Assembly (NCBI GenBank): GCA_031772625.1
Contig: CM062805.1
Span: forward strand, 797,385,119-797,449,118
Direction of reading: 5' to 3'
DNA: 64,000 bases
From: Pinus tabuliformis
Lineage: Eukaryota > Streptophyta > Pinopsida > Pinales > Pinaceae
Under the pieces are notes generated by a model. That model had not been told where the DNA came from. It saw nothing but the letters and a program-made list of their open reading frames with translations, and searched no databases. This document shows positions 1 to 11,892 of the stretch, piece by piece (position 1 is the stretch's first letter; the number at the start of each line of letters is the position of its first letter). The translations under genes and the position numbers were made by a program.

Positions 1-223
1 ATATTTCTCTAGCTACAAAGAGGAGCAAATGGACTTCCAGATTACTATGGGAAACAAAACGAAATGTACTCCAGTGGGGAGAGGTACCATAGATTTTCAA
101 GGGGTGTTAGAAGCAAGCACCAATGCTACATATGTATTGCATGTGCCACAGTTGGGTATGAACTTGATTTCAGTATCCCAGTTACAGGATTAAGGGTATG
201 ATATTCACTTCGTAGGGAAGAAA

Positions 224-870
224 GTGTACGTCAAACACCCAAGCTGGAAAAAGGTAAGACAAATTGGTGTTCGAAGTAACAGATTGTACTGGTTACAAAT
301 CGATTCCCCAAAGGCACTAATAGGTAGTGACAATAACAGTGGGAAGGAGCTGAATGAGTTATGGCACATGAGAATGGGACATATACACCATGGAGCATTC
401 AGGATGCTCAAAGAAACGGTAACAGGGGTTCCAGAACTTGGCACAGAGCATGATGATGTGTGCAGAGGATGCTTGCTTAGGAAGTATTCTAAGGCAACGT
501 TTCCAAGAAGTGACAACAAAGTAGATGGCATGTCAGGACTTATACACTAAGATATTTGCGGCACAATGTGCACTAGAGCTCTCAGCGACGATGCCGAATA
601 TTTTGTCACCTTTATTGATGATCATTCTAGGAAAACCTTGATCTACTTCTTGAAGACCAAGGATGAGGTTTTTGATCATTTCAGAGAGTTTAAATCTCTC
701 GTGGAGAATGCGATTGGGAAGAAGATCAAGGTGCTTCGCGCAGATAATGGTGGAGAATATATTCATAAAGACTTCACAGATTTTTGTGCGAAGGAAGGCA
801 TCAAGAGGGAATGGACAACTCCATATAATCCACAACAGAATGGTGTAGTGGAGCGAAAAACATAACCATT
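224..870 (+). pseudogene. copia GAG-pre-integrase and integrase core
   Basis: The pre-integrase zinc-binding part is visible at about 361-480 (LWHMRMGH, then CRGC). The integrase catalytic core follows at 566-865, with FIDDHSRK, RADNGGEY and QQNGVVERK marking the expected D, D and E positions. In a live element this enzyme would insert the cDNA into the host chromosome. Here it is one part of the fossil element that fills 1-4553. Confidence 0.9.
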
Positions 871-1616
871 GTTGAGTTGCAAAGGCCATGTTATATGACT
901 AGGATCTACCCATATTTCTATGGGCAAAAACATGTAACACTGTAGTGTATATTTAGAACAGGACTTCTCATAGAGCATTGGGGAAGCAAACGCCAGAAGG
1001 AGTTTTCACATGGAAGAAGCCAAAAGTTAGCCACTTCAGAATTTTTGGCAGCATTACTTATTGCCATGTGCCAGATGATAAACAGACCAAACTGGATTAG
1101 GTTGTAGAGAAGGGGTTCTTTGTTGGGTACAATGAAACTTTAAAGGCATTTAGAATCTACATTCCTAGCAATACGAAGATAGTAGTAAGGCGAGACGTGA
1201 ATTTCATGGAGGACCGAGCTTTCAGGAGATCCTGTGAGATGCCTGTAGGTGATCATAATCAGTCAGCAAAGGCTCTTTTAGTCTAGTAGTAGGGGTAGCC
1301 AATGGGACAGGCAGGAGGATAGTCACAAGGGTCAATCACTGTGACCAACACCAGTGTTTCCTCAGGTGCAGGAAATCTAGGGAGTTCTCAGCAGATGGAG
1401 CAGCTGGGACAGGATGAGGAGGAGTTGGCAGAACCTCCCACGACTAGTGGTTGAGTTAGCATAGAGGTTCATCAGACATTAAGAGATGCAAAGGAGATTA
1501 TTAGAAATTTTAGGACAAGCAAGAGACAACCTGACAGGTACCATGCATTGGTGGCTCAGGTTGTAGAACCTTCCAGCTTTTAGGAGGCTGCACAACATCA
1601 GGTGTAGGTAGATGCC

Positions 1617-2520
1617 ATGGTAGAAGAATATAGCTCTATCATGACGAATGATGTTTGGGAGGTAGTACCAAGGCCTGAAGACGGATCAATTGTAGGTTCG
1701 AGATGGATCTATAAGGTCCAATATGCAACAGATGACAATGTGGAAAAGTACAATGCTAGGTTCGTGGCAAACGAGTATGCACAAAAAGAAGAGATAGATT
1801 ATGAGGAGACCTTTGCCCCAGTTGCCAAATACACTTCTATCCGGTCATTTATATCTCTAGCAACTTAGATGGGATTGCAAATTCACTAGATGGACGTCAA
1901 GACTCAAGACAACCTTCTTGAACAGGGTGATAGAGGAAGAAGTGAACATAGAACAACTATAGGGCTTTGAGACTCATGAGAGGCGCACACATGTGTGCAA
2001 ATTGAAGAAAGCTTTATACAGAATCAAGCAGGCTCCCAGGGCATGGTATGGTAGAATTGACACCTACTTACAACAGATGGGATTCGTTAAGAGTGATGCA
2101 GATCCCAACCTTTACTATTTGATGGTAGAGGGTGAGCCTCTCATTCCTGTTTTGTATGTGGATGATCTCTTTTTGACAAGATCAAGCCAGAGGGCTTTGA
2201 GACTCATTAGAGGTGCATGCATGTGTGAAAATTGAAGAAAGCTCTATACAGACTCAAGTAGGCTCCCAAGGCATGGTATGGTAGAATTGACACCTACTTG
2301 CAGCAGATGGGATTCGTCAAGAGTGGCGCAGATCTTAACCTTTACTATTTTATGGTAGAGGGTGGGCCTCTCATTCTATTTTTTTATGTGGATAATCTCT
2401 TTTTGACAGGATCATCAGGGCTCATAGAGGACTGCAAGAGGAACTTGGTAGCAAAATTTGACATGAAGGATTTGGGGTTGATTCACTATTTCCTAGGATT
2501 GGAAGTGTGGCAGTAGGATG
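1617..2520 (+). pseudogene. copia reverse transcriptase
   Basis: This region matches the copia-type RT family (RVT_2). The opening motif is SRWIYKVQ, followed by YEETFAPVAK, LKKALY and QAPRAWY. The active-site region reads YVDDLFLT. MKDLGLIHYFLGLEVWQ marks the end of the domain. The family copies element RNA into DNA inside virus-like particles. The remains are broken and non-functional. Confidence 0.9.
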
Positions 2521-2639
2521 GGGAGATTTTCCTTGGGAAAGGAAGATACTCAACAGAGATTCTGAAGAGGTTCAGAATGCAATATTGCAGACTCATGTCT
2601 ACGCCCATGATTACCAACTGGAAGAAGATAGATGCATCA

Positions 2640-3260
2640 TATGCCAAGGATGTCTATCCCCCTTTGTATAGACAACTCATTGGGCCTCTCATGTATCTTG
2701 TCAACACTAGGCCAGATATATGCTTCACAGGCAATACCCTTAGTTAGTTCATGGTAGAATCGAAAAGGGTACATTGGGCAGCAATGAGGCATATTTTGAG
2801 GTATATTCGTGGCACAGTTAAGTATGGGTTGAAATATACTCGAGGAGATGACGTCAGACTTTGTGGGTACACAGGTGCAGATTGGTCAGACAGTTCAGTG
2901 GATAGGAAAAGTACCTTTGGGTATTGCTTTAGTGTTGGATCAGGGATGGTTTATTAGTGTAGCAGGAAGCAGAACTCAGTAGCACTAAGCTTTGCAGAAG
3001 CAGAGTATATGGCAGTTAGCATAGCTACATGTGAAGCTATATGGATTTGGAAGCTGCTAGTAAGCTTGTTCAAGTAGAGGATGGAGGCGACCAATGTTTA
3101 TTGTGATAATCAGAGTTGCATAAAGCTCTCTGAAAATCCGTTGTTTCATGACAGGTGGAAGCACGTCGATATTCGGTGTCACTTCATCATAGATTGTGTA
3201 CAATGTGGAGCAATCCAACTACAATATGTTCCCACAAAAGAGTAGGTTGTAGATATACTC
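2640..3260 (+). pseudogene. copia RNase H
   Basis: The C-terminal RNase H part of the copia polyprotein is recognisable from AMRHILRYIRGT, ADWSDSSVDRKST, then AEAEYMA and YCDNQSCIKLS further on. In the family it degrades the RNA strand of the RNA:DNA hybrid. It lies about 340 bases before the 3' LTR, as expected for the last pol domain. It is broken. Confidence 0.88.
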
Positions 3261-3601
3261 ACGAGAGCTCTAGGGAGAGCTAAGTTTGTGTATTTTAGAG
3301 AACAAATGGGTATGGTGGAGAACCCATTTCAGTAGCAGGCACTGGCTACTTTGGATGCCTTTCAATTGCAAATGTTGCAGTAGCGACAACAATAGATGAG
3401 AGGGAGTTGTAGTGTAGATGCAGTGTTGGCAGCAGTATGGTAGGGTCAACAACAACACAGACGCAACCTATATCAGAGTTGCGCAGTGGTTGGTGGGCAG
3501 CAGCAGACAAACATCAACATCGTGACAAGAGATGATGCAGAGACAAGGTGCTGCTACAGGATGTGCAGTAGCACTAGAACATATTCCTTGCTAAGAGGGA
3601 G

Positions 3602-4553
3602 TGCTAGTTTTTGTAGCATTGGATGTGTTCTAGCTTTGAAATTTTGCGGAGAGGCTAGAATACATGAGATCTCCAAAACCTAGAAATTGTTTCTCGAAAA
3701 TCCACCTAAAAGTGTCTCAATTAGATTATTAATTGATTTTTTAAATTTTCCCTAAGTCTAAACTTAGGGAATATGGTTAATTAATTAGTATTAATTGAGA
3801 TAAGGTGAGAATCATTTAGAAACTCACTCAGATCAATCTAGAGATGATCCTAGCCATTGATTGAGTTTTAATCTTGGTCGTTGGTGTTCCAATAGAGGAT
3901 TATAAGAGGAGGTCGATGTGGTGATGGAGGAATCATCCACCGCAGATACTTAGTTGCCCAGGCAGGTCAATTTTGTCAAAAGTATCATCTTAGCAAGAGA
4001 AGATATAGCCACAAGGTGAGTAGTAGGTGGAAGAGGAGGGCAGTATCATTTTGGGAGGAAGATTTCCAGTTCTTGGAAGAGGCAAGGGAAGGAAGATTGG
4101 AATCTCTAGAGGGCTAGCATAAGCTCTACGCAGAGGGTGATGCAGGGAGCTTAGCACAGTGGCTGGGAAAGTGATTTCGGAGGCAGAAAATAGCTGTGGG
4201 GTGAGAGAAAATTCTCACGATATTTTTGCCAGTGTTTTCTTCAGATTAGATTGCCAACTGGGCATCTAAATTATTGTACTTAGAATGCTGCCGAATATTA
4301 ATAATAAAACCCTCATCTGCTGCACTGGTTTTCCCAAGTTGGGTTTTTCTGGGGACAATTGTCCAAAAATGACTGTCAATTATTGTGTGCGTGCTAAAGT
4401 TTCTTAGTTTCCAGTGTTTTATTTTTCGCAGTATTTTTATGGTGAAAATTGCAGCTATAATTTTATTCGTTATTTTCCGTAGCAAATACACTGCATAATT
4501 GATTTTTGAGTTAGAAGAATAATTTCCAGTAGCTGCAATAGATAAAATTCACA
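3602..4553 (+). repeat. 3' LTR of copia element I
   Basis: This 952-bp LTR starts TGCTAG just after the purine tract AAGAGGGAG and ends AATTCACA. Its start (GTAGCATTGGATGTG), middle (CTAAGTCTAAACTTAGGGAA) and end (CACTGGTTTTCCCAAGTTGGG) match the reverse complements of the LTRs at 5131, 11893, 18860 and 40179. It is clearly more diverged from those than they are from one another. The partner 5' LTR lies outside the window, so no target duplication can be tested. Confidence 0.85.
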
Positions 4554-5130
4554 AATCCTTGTGAGCTAAGATGTTATAGTCTCAGACTTCTTCATCCTGA
4601 TGCTGTTCGACTTTTCTCGCAACACCATCTTCCTGTTTTCTTTTGTACTGTTTTGAAGATTGGTTAGGGCCACCCGCTTTTGACACGCTGTGTCCTTCCC
4701 TGATATGTGAGTAATTATGTGATCCTTCACACAATCCAAAATTATACCCATCACTTTCATGTCCTTTTGATTGTGCTCAGCTGCTACGTTTGGATCTAAA
4801 GGAACATGGATATTTGTGTTCACAAATTTCCGTAAACCATTCATTTTTAGAACTATGGTTATCCGCTCCTAGGGGCTGAAGTTAGCTGCGCCATCCAACA
4901 TGTTTTCATTTCACAAACTACTCAATGATGCCATCTCATAAATCGACTTAGTAACTTGGCCCTAAAACCCTAGTTGCAAAATTAAAAAAATAGTTTAACT
5001 ACCATGAAAAGAAGAAATTTGTTGTTGCAAACCCTAGTGATATCAAATCTCTCCTTTAGAGTTTTTTAGAGCTCCAATACCATGTTAAATCTCCTAATGC
5101 TAACCCAAATTTATTTTCTCGCAACAATTA
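4554..5130 (-). mobile_element. Copia element G, 5' end remnant (gag, PBS, LTR edge)
   Basis: On the minus strand this holds the start of a copia gag (4566-4844). Its VKDHIITHIS, then ENRKMVLREK, is the classic UBN2-type gag pattern. A primer-binding site, TGGTATTGGAGC on the minus strand, lies at 5071-5082 and is close to the initiator-Met tRNA type. Just beyond it is the edge of an LTR starting at 5083. The fragment is bounded by element I on the left and the gag-only array on the right. It belongs to a different copia family from either. Confidence 0.72.
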
Positions 5131-6251
5131 TGCGAAAATTCCGTAAACTGGAATCCCTACTGTAGCGACTAATTAAAACTTTCCTATTTGTTAATTACTG
5201 AAACAAATTATTTACTGTTTGCTACAACAAATATCAAAGCTAATACACTGCAACCTACACCAACTAAATAATATGCCCAAAACAAGAACATAACAATAGA
5301 GAAAGATACAACACAAATGACACAATATTTTTAGGAGAAATATCCTCGGAAAAACCCAATGCGGGAAAATCGGTGCAGTAGATCTGAGAATTTTTATTAT
5401 TATGCAGTAATTTTTTGAATACAGCTCTAGATGCCCTCCCGACAATCCAGTTACAGAGAAATAAATTGGCAGAAGAAATTTGTGAGATTATCTCACTCTA
5501 CCTGGCAAGTCCCGGCTGCTCCGACAGCTAAACCAATGTGCCCTCGGCTATTTCTGCGCTGCCTCTGCTTGTGCCCTGCGTCAGCATCTAAGGCTCTGCG
5601 TCTGCTCAATTGGGGATCGATTTTCCTTTTGGAGCAGTTTCCAACCCTCCTGGCTCAGAAATGTCAGCGCCCTTAGCAAATTCGAACTTCTACTTGGAAA
5701 ACTGCATTGCTTTTGCGTGAGCCCTTCTGCCTCAGCGTCAACCCCTCCTGGGTCTTGTGCTGCCTCCTTCTGGTGTCTCTCTGCCTCTGCTGCATATCTT
5801 GGGCTCTGGAAAAGATACTCCAACCCAACTATCCCTGCCCCTCATTGCACAAGCTCACTATCGATATTCTCCCGACTGCTTCCTTGCTTCATAAAATCGA
5901 ACTTCTGAACTCACTTTGTGTGTGTGTTCCAATTGACCCTTAAGCTTCCTTAAATAATCTCCTTGTTGACATTCAATGACCCAGATTAGAATCTAATCAA
6001 TGGCTAATCATTTCTGCTTGATTCTCCTCTTCTTCTAGAATTTACACCCACAATTTATATCAATACCTTTAATTATTTTATTTTCCTAAGTTTAGACTTA
6101 GTGTTCCATTAAAAGTAATTAATTATTTTAATAAAACTGTTTCTGGGAGGAATTTCCCAAAACGCTTTTTGGGTTCTTTGGAACACATGTGTCCAAGACT
6201 CCTTGCAAAATTTGAAACTTAGAGCACTTCTGATGCTACTAGAACTCAACA
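5131..6251 (-). repeat. Array LTR1
   Basis: A 1,121-bp LTR running TG...CA on the minus strand. It is followed at 6252 by the purine tract (ctccctcttag on the plus strand), which fits a 3' LTR of the minus-strand element. It is uninterrupted. Long plus-strand ORFs inside it recur in the other LTR copies and are not genes. Confidence 0.87.
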
Positions 6252-7298
6252 CTCCCTCTTAGTGAGGAATGTGCTCAAGCAATGCAATTCGCTGAAGTAT
6301 TACTCTGTTCTATAACATCTTCTACGCTGCTGATGTCTGACATGCTGTTCACCAACCACTACACAAATGCTGCATCTGTAATGCTACTGACCTTGCCTTT
6401 GTCAATACTGCATCCATACTGCAACTCCCTCTGAAATTCTGCATCCGTGCTGTTGTTGGCACTGCCACCGCCAATTGCCTTTGCACTACAAACTGCTATT
6501 GCTACTGCATCAACAACGAAAAACATCCCAAATTATTGAACTAACTGTGTTCAGTATGATACCATGTGAATGCTGGTACCTAACTGCTGCTAGTCTTTGC
6601 ATTGACCCTCTGAATCTTCTGCGCTACCACTGACCTCTGCTCTGTGCGATCTGCATTGCTGCCAATTCTATTCCGGGATGTTCAGACTTTGACGCTCCTA
6701 GCCACTGCAACTGTGTGTCTGACACTCCTCGACACAATCTGACACTAGTCCATCCTGCTACTTCTGATCTGGGCTCCTGTAGCAGGAATTGATCTGAGAG
6801 GTGGGCTGCTCAGGGATCTTGCCCATCTGTAGCTCTTTTGAATTACAACTCCAAATTAGCCCACCTCCCTCCTGGAGGTATCTCGGCTGTCATGGCAAAC
6901 TCCTCCTCGATTTTCACGATTGCAGCGTTCAGATCGTGCTTCTCATCTTTGTCCTTCTTTCTGAGAGGACAATGTGTTGTGTAGTGACCCATCTCACCAC
7001 ACTTGAAGCACTTTATCTTCGAGACGTTCTTTTTATGTCTCTGCTGCTCCTTCTGCCTCTTTGATGCAAGGGCTTCATTCTCCTCCTCTTCCTTGGGCTA
7101 CAACCCACTGCTGCTGCTTCCGTCAAGGTTACACTTGACTAGATCTCTCCTCACCTCCTCTTGCTTAAGAGCTGCCCACATCTCAGCCCAATTCGGCAAA
7201 GTCGCCCTGCCGAGGATACTCTGGACAAAGACTTGCCACTCATCTGAGACAAAATTGAGGGCTAGTCTAACCAATTTAGAATCTTGAGGTGTAGACTC
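6252..7298 (-). pseudogene. Internal 1, 3' half (gag zinc knuckle and downstream)
   Basis: The downstream half of the gag-only internal region. It includes the C-terminal gag and CCHC knuckle region near 6975-7020, then non-coding sequence up to the purine tract at 6252. It pairs with 17052-18080 of internal 2. The solo LTR at 7299 separates it from its other half, which resumes at 11050. The copy is degenerate. Confidence 0.8.
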
Positions 7299-10200
7299 TG
7301 TTGTCGCACAAAGTGTCTAGGCATCGCGACAACGCTCAGAGTAAGGGTTGTCACTCTAATCTTTACTCACTCTGTTTAGATTTTCTCCTATACATGTCAA
7401 GGGGGGTATTCCCTAAGGTGAATGGATGAGGGTAGCCTGTGGAACACGGGTTCTAGAAGATTTTAAGGATGAACAACTTGATGAATTTAAAGCAAGTCTC
7501 GGTCAATTAAGATAGATAGATTAAAATAAGACACAATCACAAGATATAAATGACTACAGACTAGTGCCTTTAATATTTGAATTAACCATAAACTAAATAA
7601 AATAAGTTATCCAGAGAAAACTTATGAATGTGGCAAAGCGACAATCATGAACAGTTAATTGAAAAATGCCCAAAACTTTAGCATACAGGGTAATTTAGCA
7701 AAATAATCTTTCTGCAACAGTCAATATGATTTAAAACATTTATCACACCTTGACGATAGAAAAATCATGAAAATTTAAGATTTTGCACTTAGAACCAAAA
7801 AACTCCAAGCAACTTTAAATTAACATTTTAATTATTCCTTAGGCAACTGATTTAATGTGAAAAATGAAGAAGTAAAACAAATCAAAGTATAAATAAATTA
7901 AAATTTTAATGGGCCATAGGCCACATTAAAATTATTATATGTGAAAGCGCAAATCCCTTTTTAGTCTATTTTATCCTCAATCCCAAAGTCACTAAGAATT
8001 TTTAAAAATCTTTTAGATTTTCTTATTTTTTAAAATTTTTAAATTTTAGAAACTTTTATGTTTTTTTAATGAAAATAAAGAAAAAAATTAAAAATTAAAA
8101 TCATAAGTTAAAAATGAAAAGTGAAAAAATAAAATAAAATAAAAAATTGAAAGTAAAAGTCAAAACAAAAGATCGGATTAAAAAAAAATGAATCTAACTA
8201 AAGTTCTAAAAGAAATGAAATCAGATTAGATATATATAAAAGAACTAACCTAAAACCTAACCGTGAACACTAAAAGAAAAATATAAACGAATGGAACCTA
8301 AAGAAAGAAAATTGAAAGTGTTTGTTTGGTTTGTGTTTGAACTTTGTAGGGCTCGACGACGGAGAGAGGAGGTTTGCTTGACGGGCAACAGACAGAGCTT
8401 GAACGAGGAAGAGAGCTGGGCAGAGATAGATTGTAGGAGTCGCAGGGAGGGAGTGACGAGGAAGGGAGCTTGCAGGTTTGGATGGAAGGAGAGCAGCGAT
8501 GAGGGCCGTGATAGAATAAAGCTACGATGCAAGTGGAGGGGAGAATGGGATGAGTGCAGCGTTAGAAAGCCGCAGAAGGTAGCCAGCAAGAGGATGCAGG
8601 GGCAATGGAGCAGCGGAGGGAGTCTACGTCTAGTTTGCAGGGTTTAGGGATTGAGTAGAATGCGCAGAGGGACGCGGGTTGAGGGTCGAAGGTGAGAGAG
8701 AGAGAGGAGCAAATCACAGGAAAAAAGGGAGCATGATGACAATAGTAAGGGATTATGCAGGTTGATGGAGGGAAACACTGTGAGCAGGAAACAAACAAAT
8801 CCGATTTTTTGTTGTTGTTGGAAAACCCCAGGCAACAGAGAAATTGCAGCCCAAAACACAAGATAAACCCAGAAAAATGAATTTCACACCAATGTACTTT
8901 TATGCTTCAGATCTATCAATGAAACTCTTATAAAAAATTTCTATATTTAAAAAAAAAATTTCAAATCCTTGAATTGCAAAAAAGGCCGGATAATATCCTT
9001 GCAGAAATGATTTTGAGGCTAGATCTTACCCTCCAGGGCTTAGATCTGACTTCAAATCAAATTTCACTTTCAGATCTGCAACCTGTACCTGAAAACAAAA
9101 ACACCCAAAAGCCAGATATACACAAAATAAATAAAACCCTAGAAATCGAAGTCAGAAAACCCAATTTTTTTTACATATATATGCATAGGAATGGCAGATC
9201 TATCCGATCTGAGGAGTGTGAGTCCAACTCCACTTCCAGATTTGATAATCTAAGACTCTCAACAACCAAATTTATCAATTTTGTACATAATAATTAAATT
9301 ATTTAAATTTTAAAGGAGATGCTTAGCTTGAAACCCTTCATGCATCACCAATAAAAATCTTATGATAAGCCCGGGATTAAATTTAGCTGGGCTCTTCAGA
9401 AAACACGTATCGGGAGTTGGATGGTCCAACTGAAAACTTCCCCTAACGCCTGAGGATCTAAAAAATCAAGACTTTCCTACAAAACTCAATTCAGCCATCA
9501 AAATAGAGGGAGAAAATAATAATAAAATTCAGATAAATAGAGATACTTGCTTTTACATTTAAAATTTACATTATCATTTAAACCCCAGCGACTGAGCAAG
9601 ATACTTGTACTCAAATCACTCTTTTAGAAGCTATCATCAATGGCTAAAAAAATTTGTGCATGAAAACGACACATCTTACAGTATTTCCATGAAGAGTAAC
9701 ACCGACGAAAATTAACCCCAAAGTCTTTATTTATTATTCAGAAAAAGATTACACAAGAGCTTTTCGCTTAGCACATAACTCAAAGATCGGATGGATCAAC
9801 TAAAAAATGACTTCCTATTTAGAGATAAATCCTCCAACGGCTAGTTCTAGTGATCCTCGTCAAAGCAATTTCGACCGTTGATGAGGATTAAAATTTCTTT
9901 TAATTTCATCCGTCGAAATATTAAATTCTTGAGGAAATTCGAATTTTTAAATTAGATGCATTTTAATTAACTCAAAAATAAAATTTTGAGTTAATTTCCT
10001 TAAAAATTTGACTTTGTCTTAATCCCCAGGGACCAAAGGCTTAAAATTTAGCAAAATAATTAATTTACCCCAGTCCTGAGACCTTTTAAAATTTGATTTT
10101 TAAGGACCAACGATTTTTTTTTTTTGGAGAATTTAAATTTACCTAGGACCTAGGATTAATTAAATTTTTGGCTTAGGATTTTGATTAATTTTTGGCTAGA

Positions 10201-11049
10201 AAATTTAATTAATTAACCTATGAGGGGATAAATTATTTTTCCTACCCTCAAGACACTTTACATCATAATTTTCATATTTTTTACATCATAAGGGGGAAAA
10301 CCCATCTGTAATAGACCTTCACAGACTACTCATTTCTATGACCCAAATATAATCCAACAGAGCAAGTAATTTGTAATAAAATAATCTAACCAAATAGTTA
10401 GGATTATTCCCAAATCACTTTTACATAGACTCGATCTATAACACTAGGACTCGCCTAAGATCCTAGTGACAAAATACATTCCGGCTTTGGGGTGAAACTG
10501 AAGGAAAACTCTGTCGACCATTTGAGAACATCATAATTTTCATATTTTTTACATCATAAGGGGGAAAACCCATCTGTAATAGACCTTCACAGACTACCCA
10601 TTTCTGTGACACAAATATAATCCAACAGACCAAGTAATTTGTAATAGAATAATCTAACCAAAAAGTTAGAATTATTCCCAAATCATTTTTACATAGACTC
10701 AATCTATAACATTAGGACTCGCCTAAGATCCTAGTGACAAAATACATTTCGGCTTTGGGGTGAAACTGAAAGAAAACTCTGCCGACCATTCGAGAATGGA
10801 TCAGTGAGAAAAAAAAACCTCCAGAATGTAGATCGTCACCAGAAACGTAGGCTTACCTAGGCCATTACATACATGACACGGTTTTGCTGAGATTATTTAC
10901 ATCACATATATGCATAATGGGTTTACATTATAACATGATGATCAAGCTGCTGATGATAGCCGGATGGCATAGACACATCGATCAGACGCTATCCCTTTTG
11001 CGGAAAAGGGGGTGTACTGCTATGGGTCGTTGACACGTAGTTTTCAACA
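7299..11049 (-). mobile_element. Solo LTR J, Tat/Athila-like Ty3/gypsy
   Basis: This 3,751-bp unit runs TGTTGTCGC...TTTTCAACA. It is flanked by gactc (7294-7298) and gaccc (11050-11054), a 5-bp target duplication with one difference. Its ends and several inner blocks match the two LTRs at 32170-39858 and 47223-51664: GGTTGTCACTCT near the left end, CTTACCTAGG with TTACA near the right end. It therefore belongs to the same long-LTR family in the same orientation. No internal domain is present, so it is a solo LTR, inserted into gag of the copia array. ORFs near 8257-8861 on both strands sit in a GC-richer block and show no recognisable protein. Confidence 0.8.
10260..10795. repeat. 268-bp direct duplication inside solo LTR J
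   Basis: Two adjacent units, 10260-10527 and 10528-10795, both begin ACATCATAATTTTCATATTT and end with a GTCGACCATT-like block followed by GAGA. They differ at only a small number of bases. The matching region of the LTRs at 38220-39858 and 50060-51664 appears single, so the duplication is specific to this copy and younger than the family. Confidence 0.88.
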
Positions 11050-11375
11050 GACCCCACAACTGATAACTCATCTCGGGTCTCCTGAAGCTTCGTGAGGAAC
11101 GGATCCACACGCTCCACCTTCTGTGTCTGAGCATATCTCAGTTTCTGCTCAAGGTACATCTTCTCTTGCTTGGAAGATCCCTGATACAGTGTAGACAACG
11201 CATCCCACATCTCCTTAGCAGTCTTTCTGCTAGCGATGTAACAAACAACATGATCCTTCACTCCATTGAGGATGATTCGCTTTGTCTTTGCTATTTCTGC
11301 CTTGTACTTTTTCAGCGGATTTGCATTTGCAGGCACAACCACCATGTTGTCGACATGTCTTGAGGGCATGCTCAT
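10989..11375 (-). pseudogene. gag of copia array, internal 1
   Basis: This frame begins with a copia gag segment (UBN2 type) containing KRIILNGVKDHVVCYIASRK, AKEMWDALSTLYQGSS and KMYLEQKL. Gag would form the particle shell and bind the RNA. The last part of the open frame runs into solo LTR J, so the tail is not gag. It is homologous to 17807-18382 in internal 2 and lies about 0.5 kb from the primer-binding site at 11881-11892. Confidence 0.82.
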
Positions 11376-11880
11376 CTAGAAGGAATGACATTCTTGCCTT
11401 CTAGATGACATAGTTGGATGCTCTGTCCAATCTATCTTGATCCCCCAAGCCACTGGTTGCCATCTCTGCCACGAAAAACTGTCGAACTGCTCCTCTTTGC
11501 TCTTACTGTTGTTGCTTAGCCAATAAGGCAATGGACTTCTTGACGGGAAGTCTACTGAGGAAAAATTCCCTCACAGTGCTTCTCTTCTCTTCTGATGTCT
11601 TTCTGCACACCAAAAACGGCCTGCAGAAAAATTGTGTCCTAACAGCTCCTCACATTGAGGCTTCAACGCTGCTCCCTCTGCCATAGCGAGAATTCGATTT
11701 GGAAGCCCTTCTCTCTGTCGACTCACTCAGAGAGAGACTGCCTCGAAATCTAGCTTTCCGGCTAGGACTGCGCAAACCCCTCTGGGGATTCAAACTGTTA
11801 TCTCTTGCAACTTTTTTGACCTCCCTCTTCTGCTTAGCGCTGGGTTCTCTGGGACTGTTCTTCTTGCTTCACCTGCACTA

Positions 11881-11892
11881 CCTCTGATACCA
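11881..11892 (-). promoter_or_regulatory. Primer-binding site, internal 1
   Basis: Minus strand TGGTATCAGAGG directly follows the TGTG...CA LTR boundary at 11893. It matches the TGGTATCAGAGC consensus for initiator-Met tRNA, the usual primer for plant copia elements. It shows that the LTR to its right acts as a 5' LTR for internal 1. Confidence 0.85.

Larger units (their letters stand above)
1..3601 (+). mobile_element. Ty1/copia element I, pol region
   Basis: This is the internal region of a copia-type LTR retrotransposon; its gag and 5' LTR lie beyond the left edge. Domains run in copia order: protease linker, GAG-pre-integrase, integrase, reverse transcriptase, RNase H. Integrase before RT is diagnostic of Ty1/copia. 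It ends at a purine run (3592-3601) directly before the 3' LTR. Reading frames are broken in many places, so it is an old fossil. Its LTR and purine tract match those of the gag-only array at 5131-19978, which suggests the two belong to one superfamily. Confidence 0.93.

Noticed and set aside
5431-5943. Plus-strand ORFs in array LTR1, and their counterparts at 16213-16912, 19159-19731 and 40483-41175
   Set aside because: They are the same LTR blocks read in the non-coding sense. Frames differ in length between copies and have no domains.
8257-8861. Overlapping ORFs on both strands in a GC-richer block of solo LTR J
   Set aside because: Open on both strands because of base composition, with no recognisable protein, and inside an LTR whose relatives lack the same frames.
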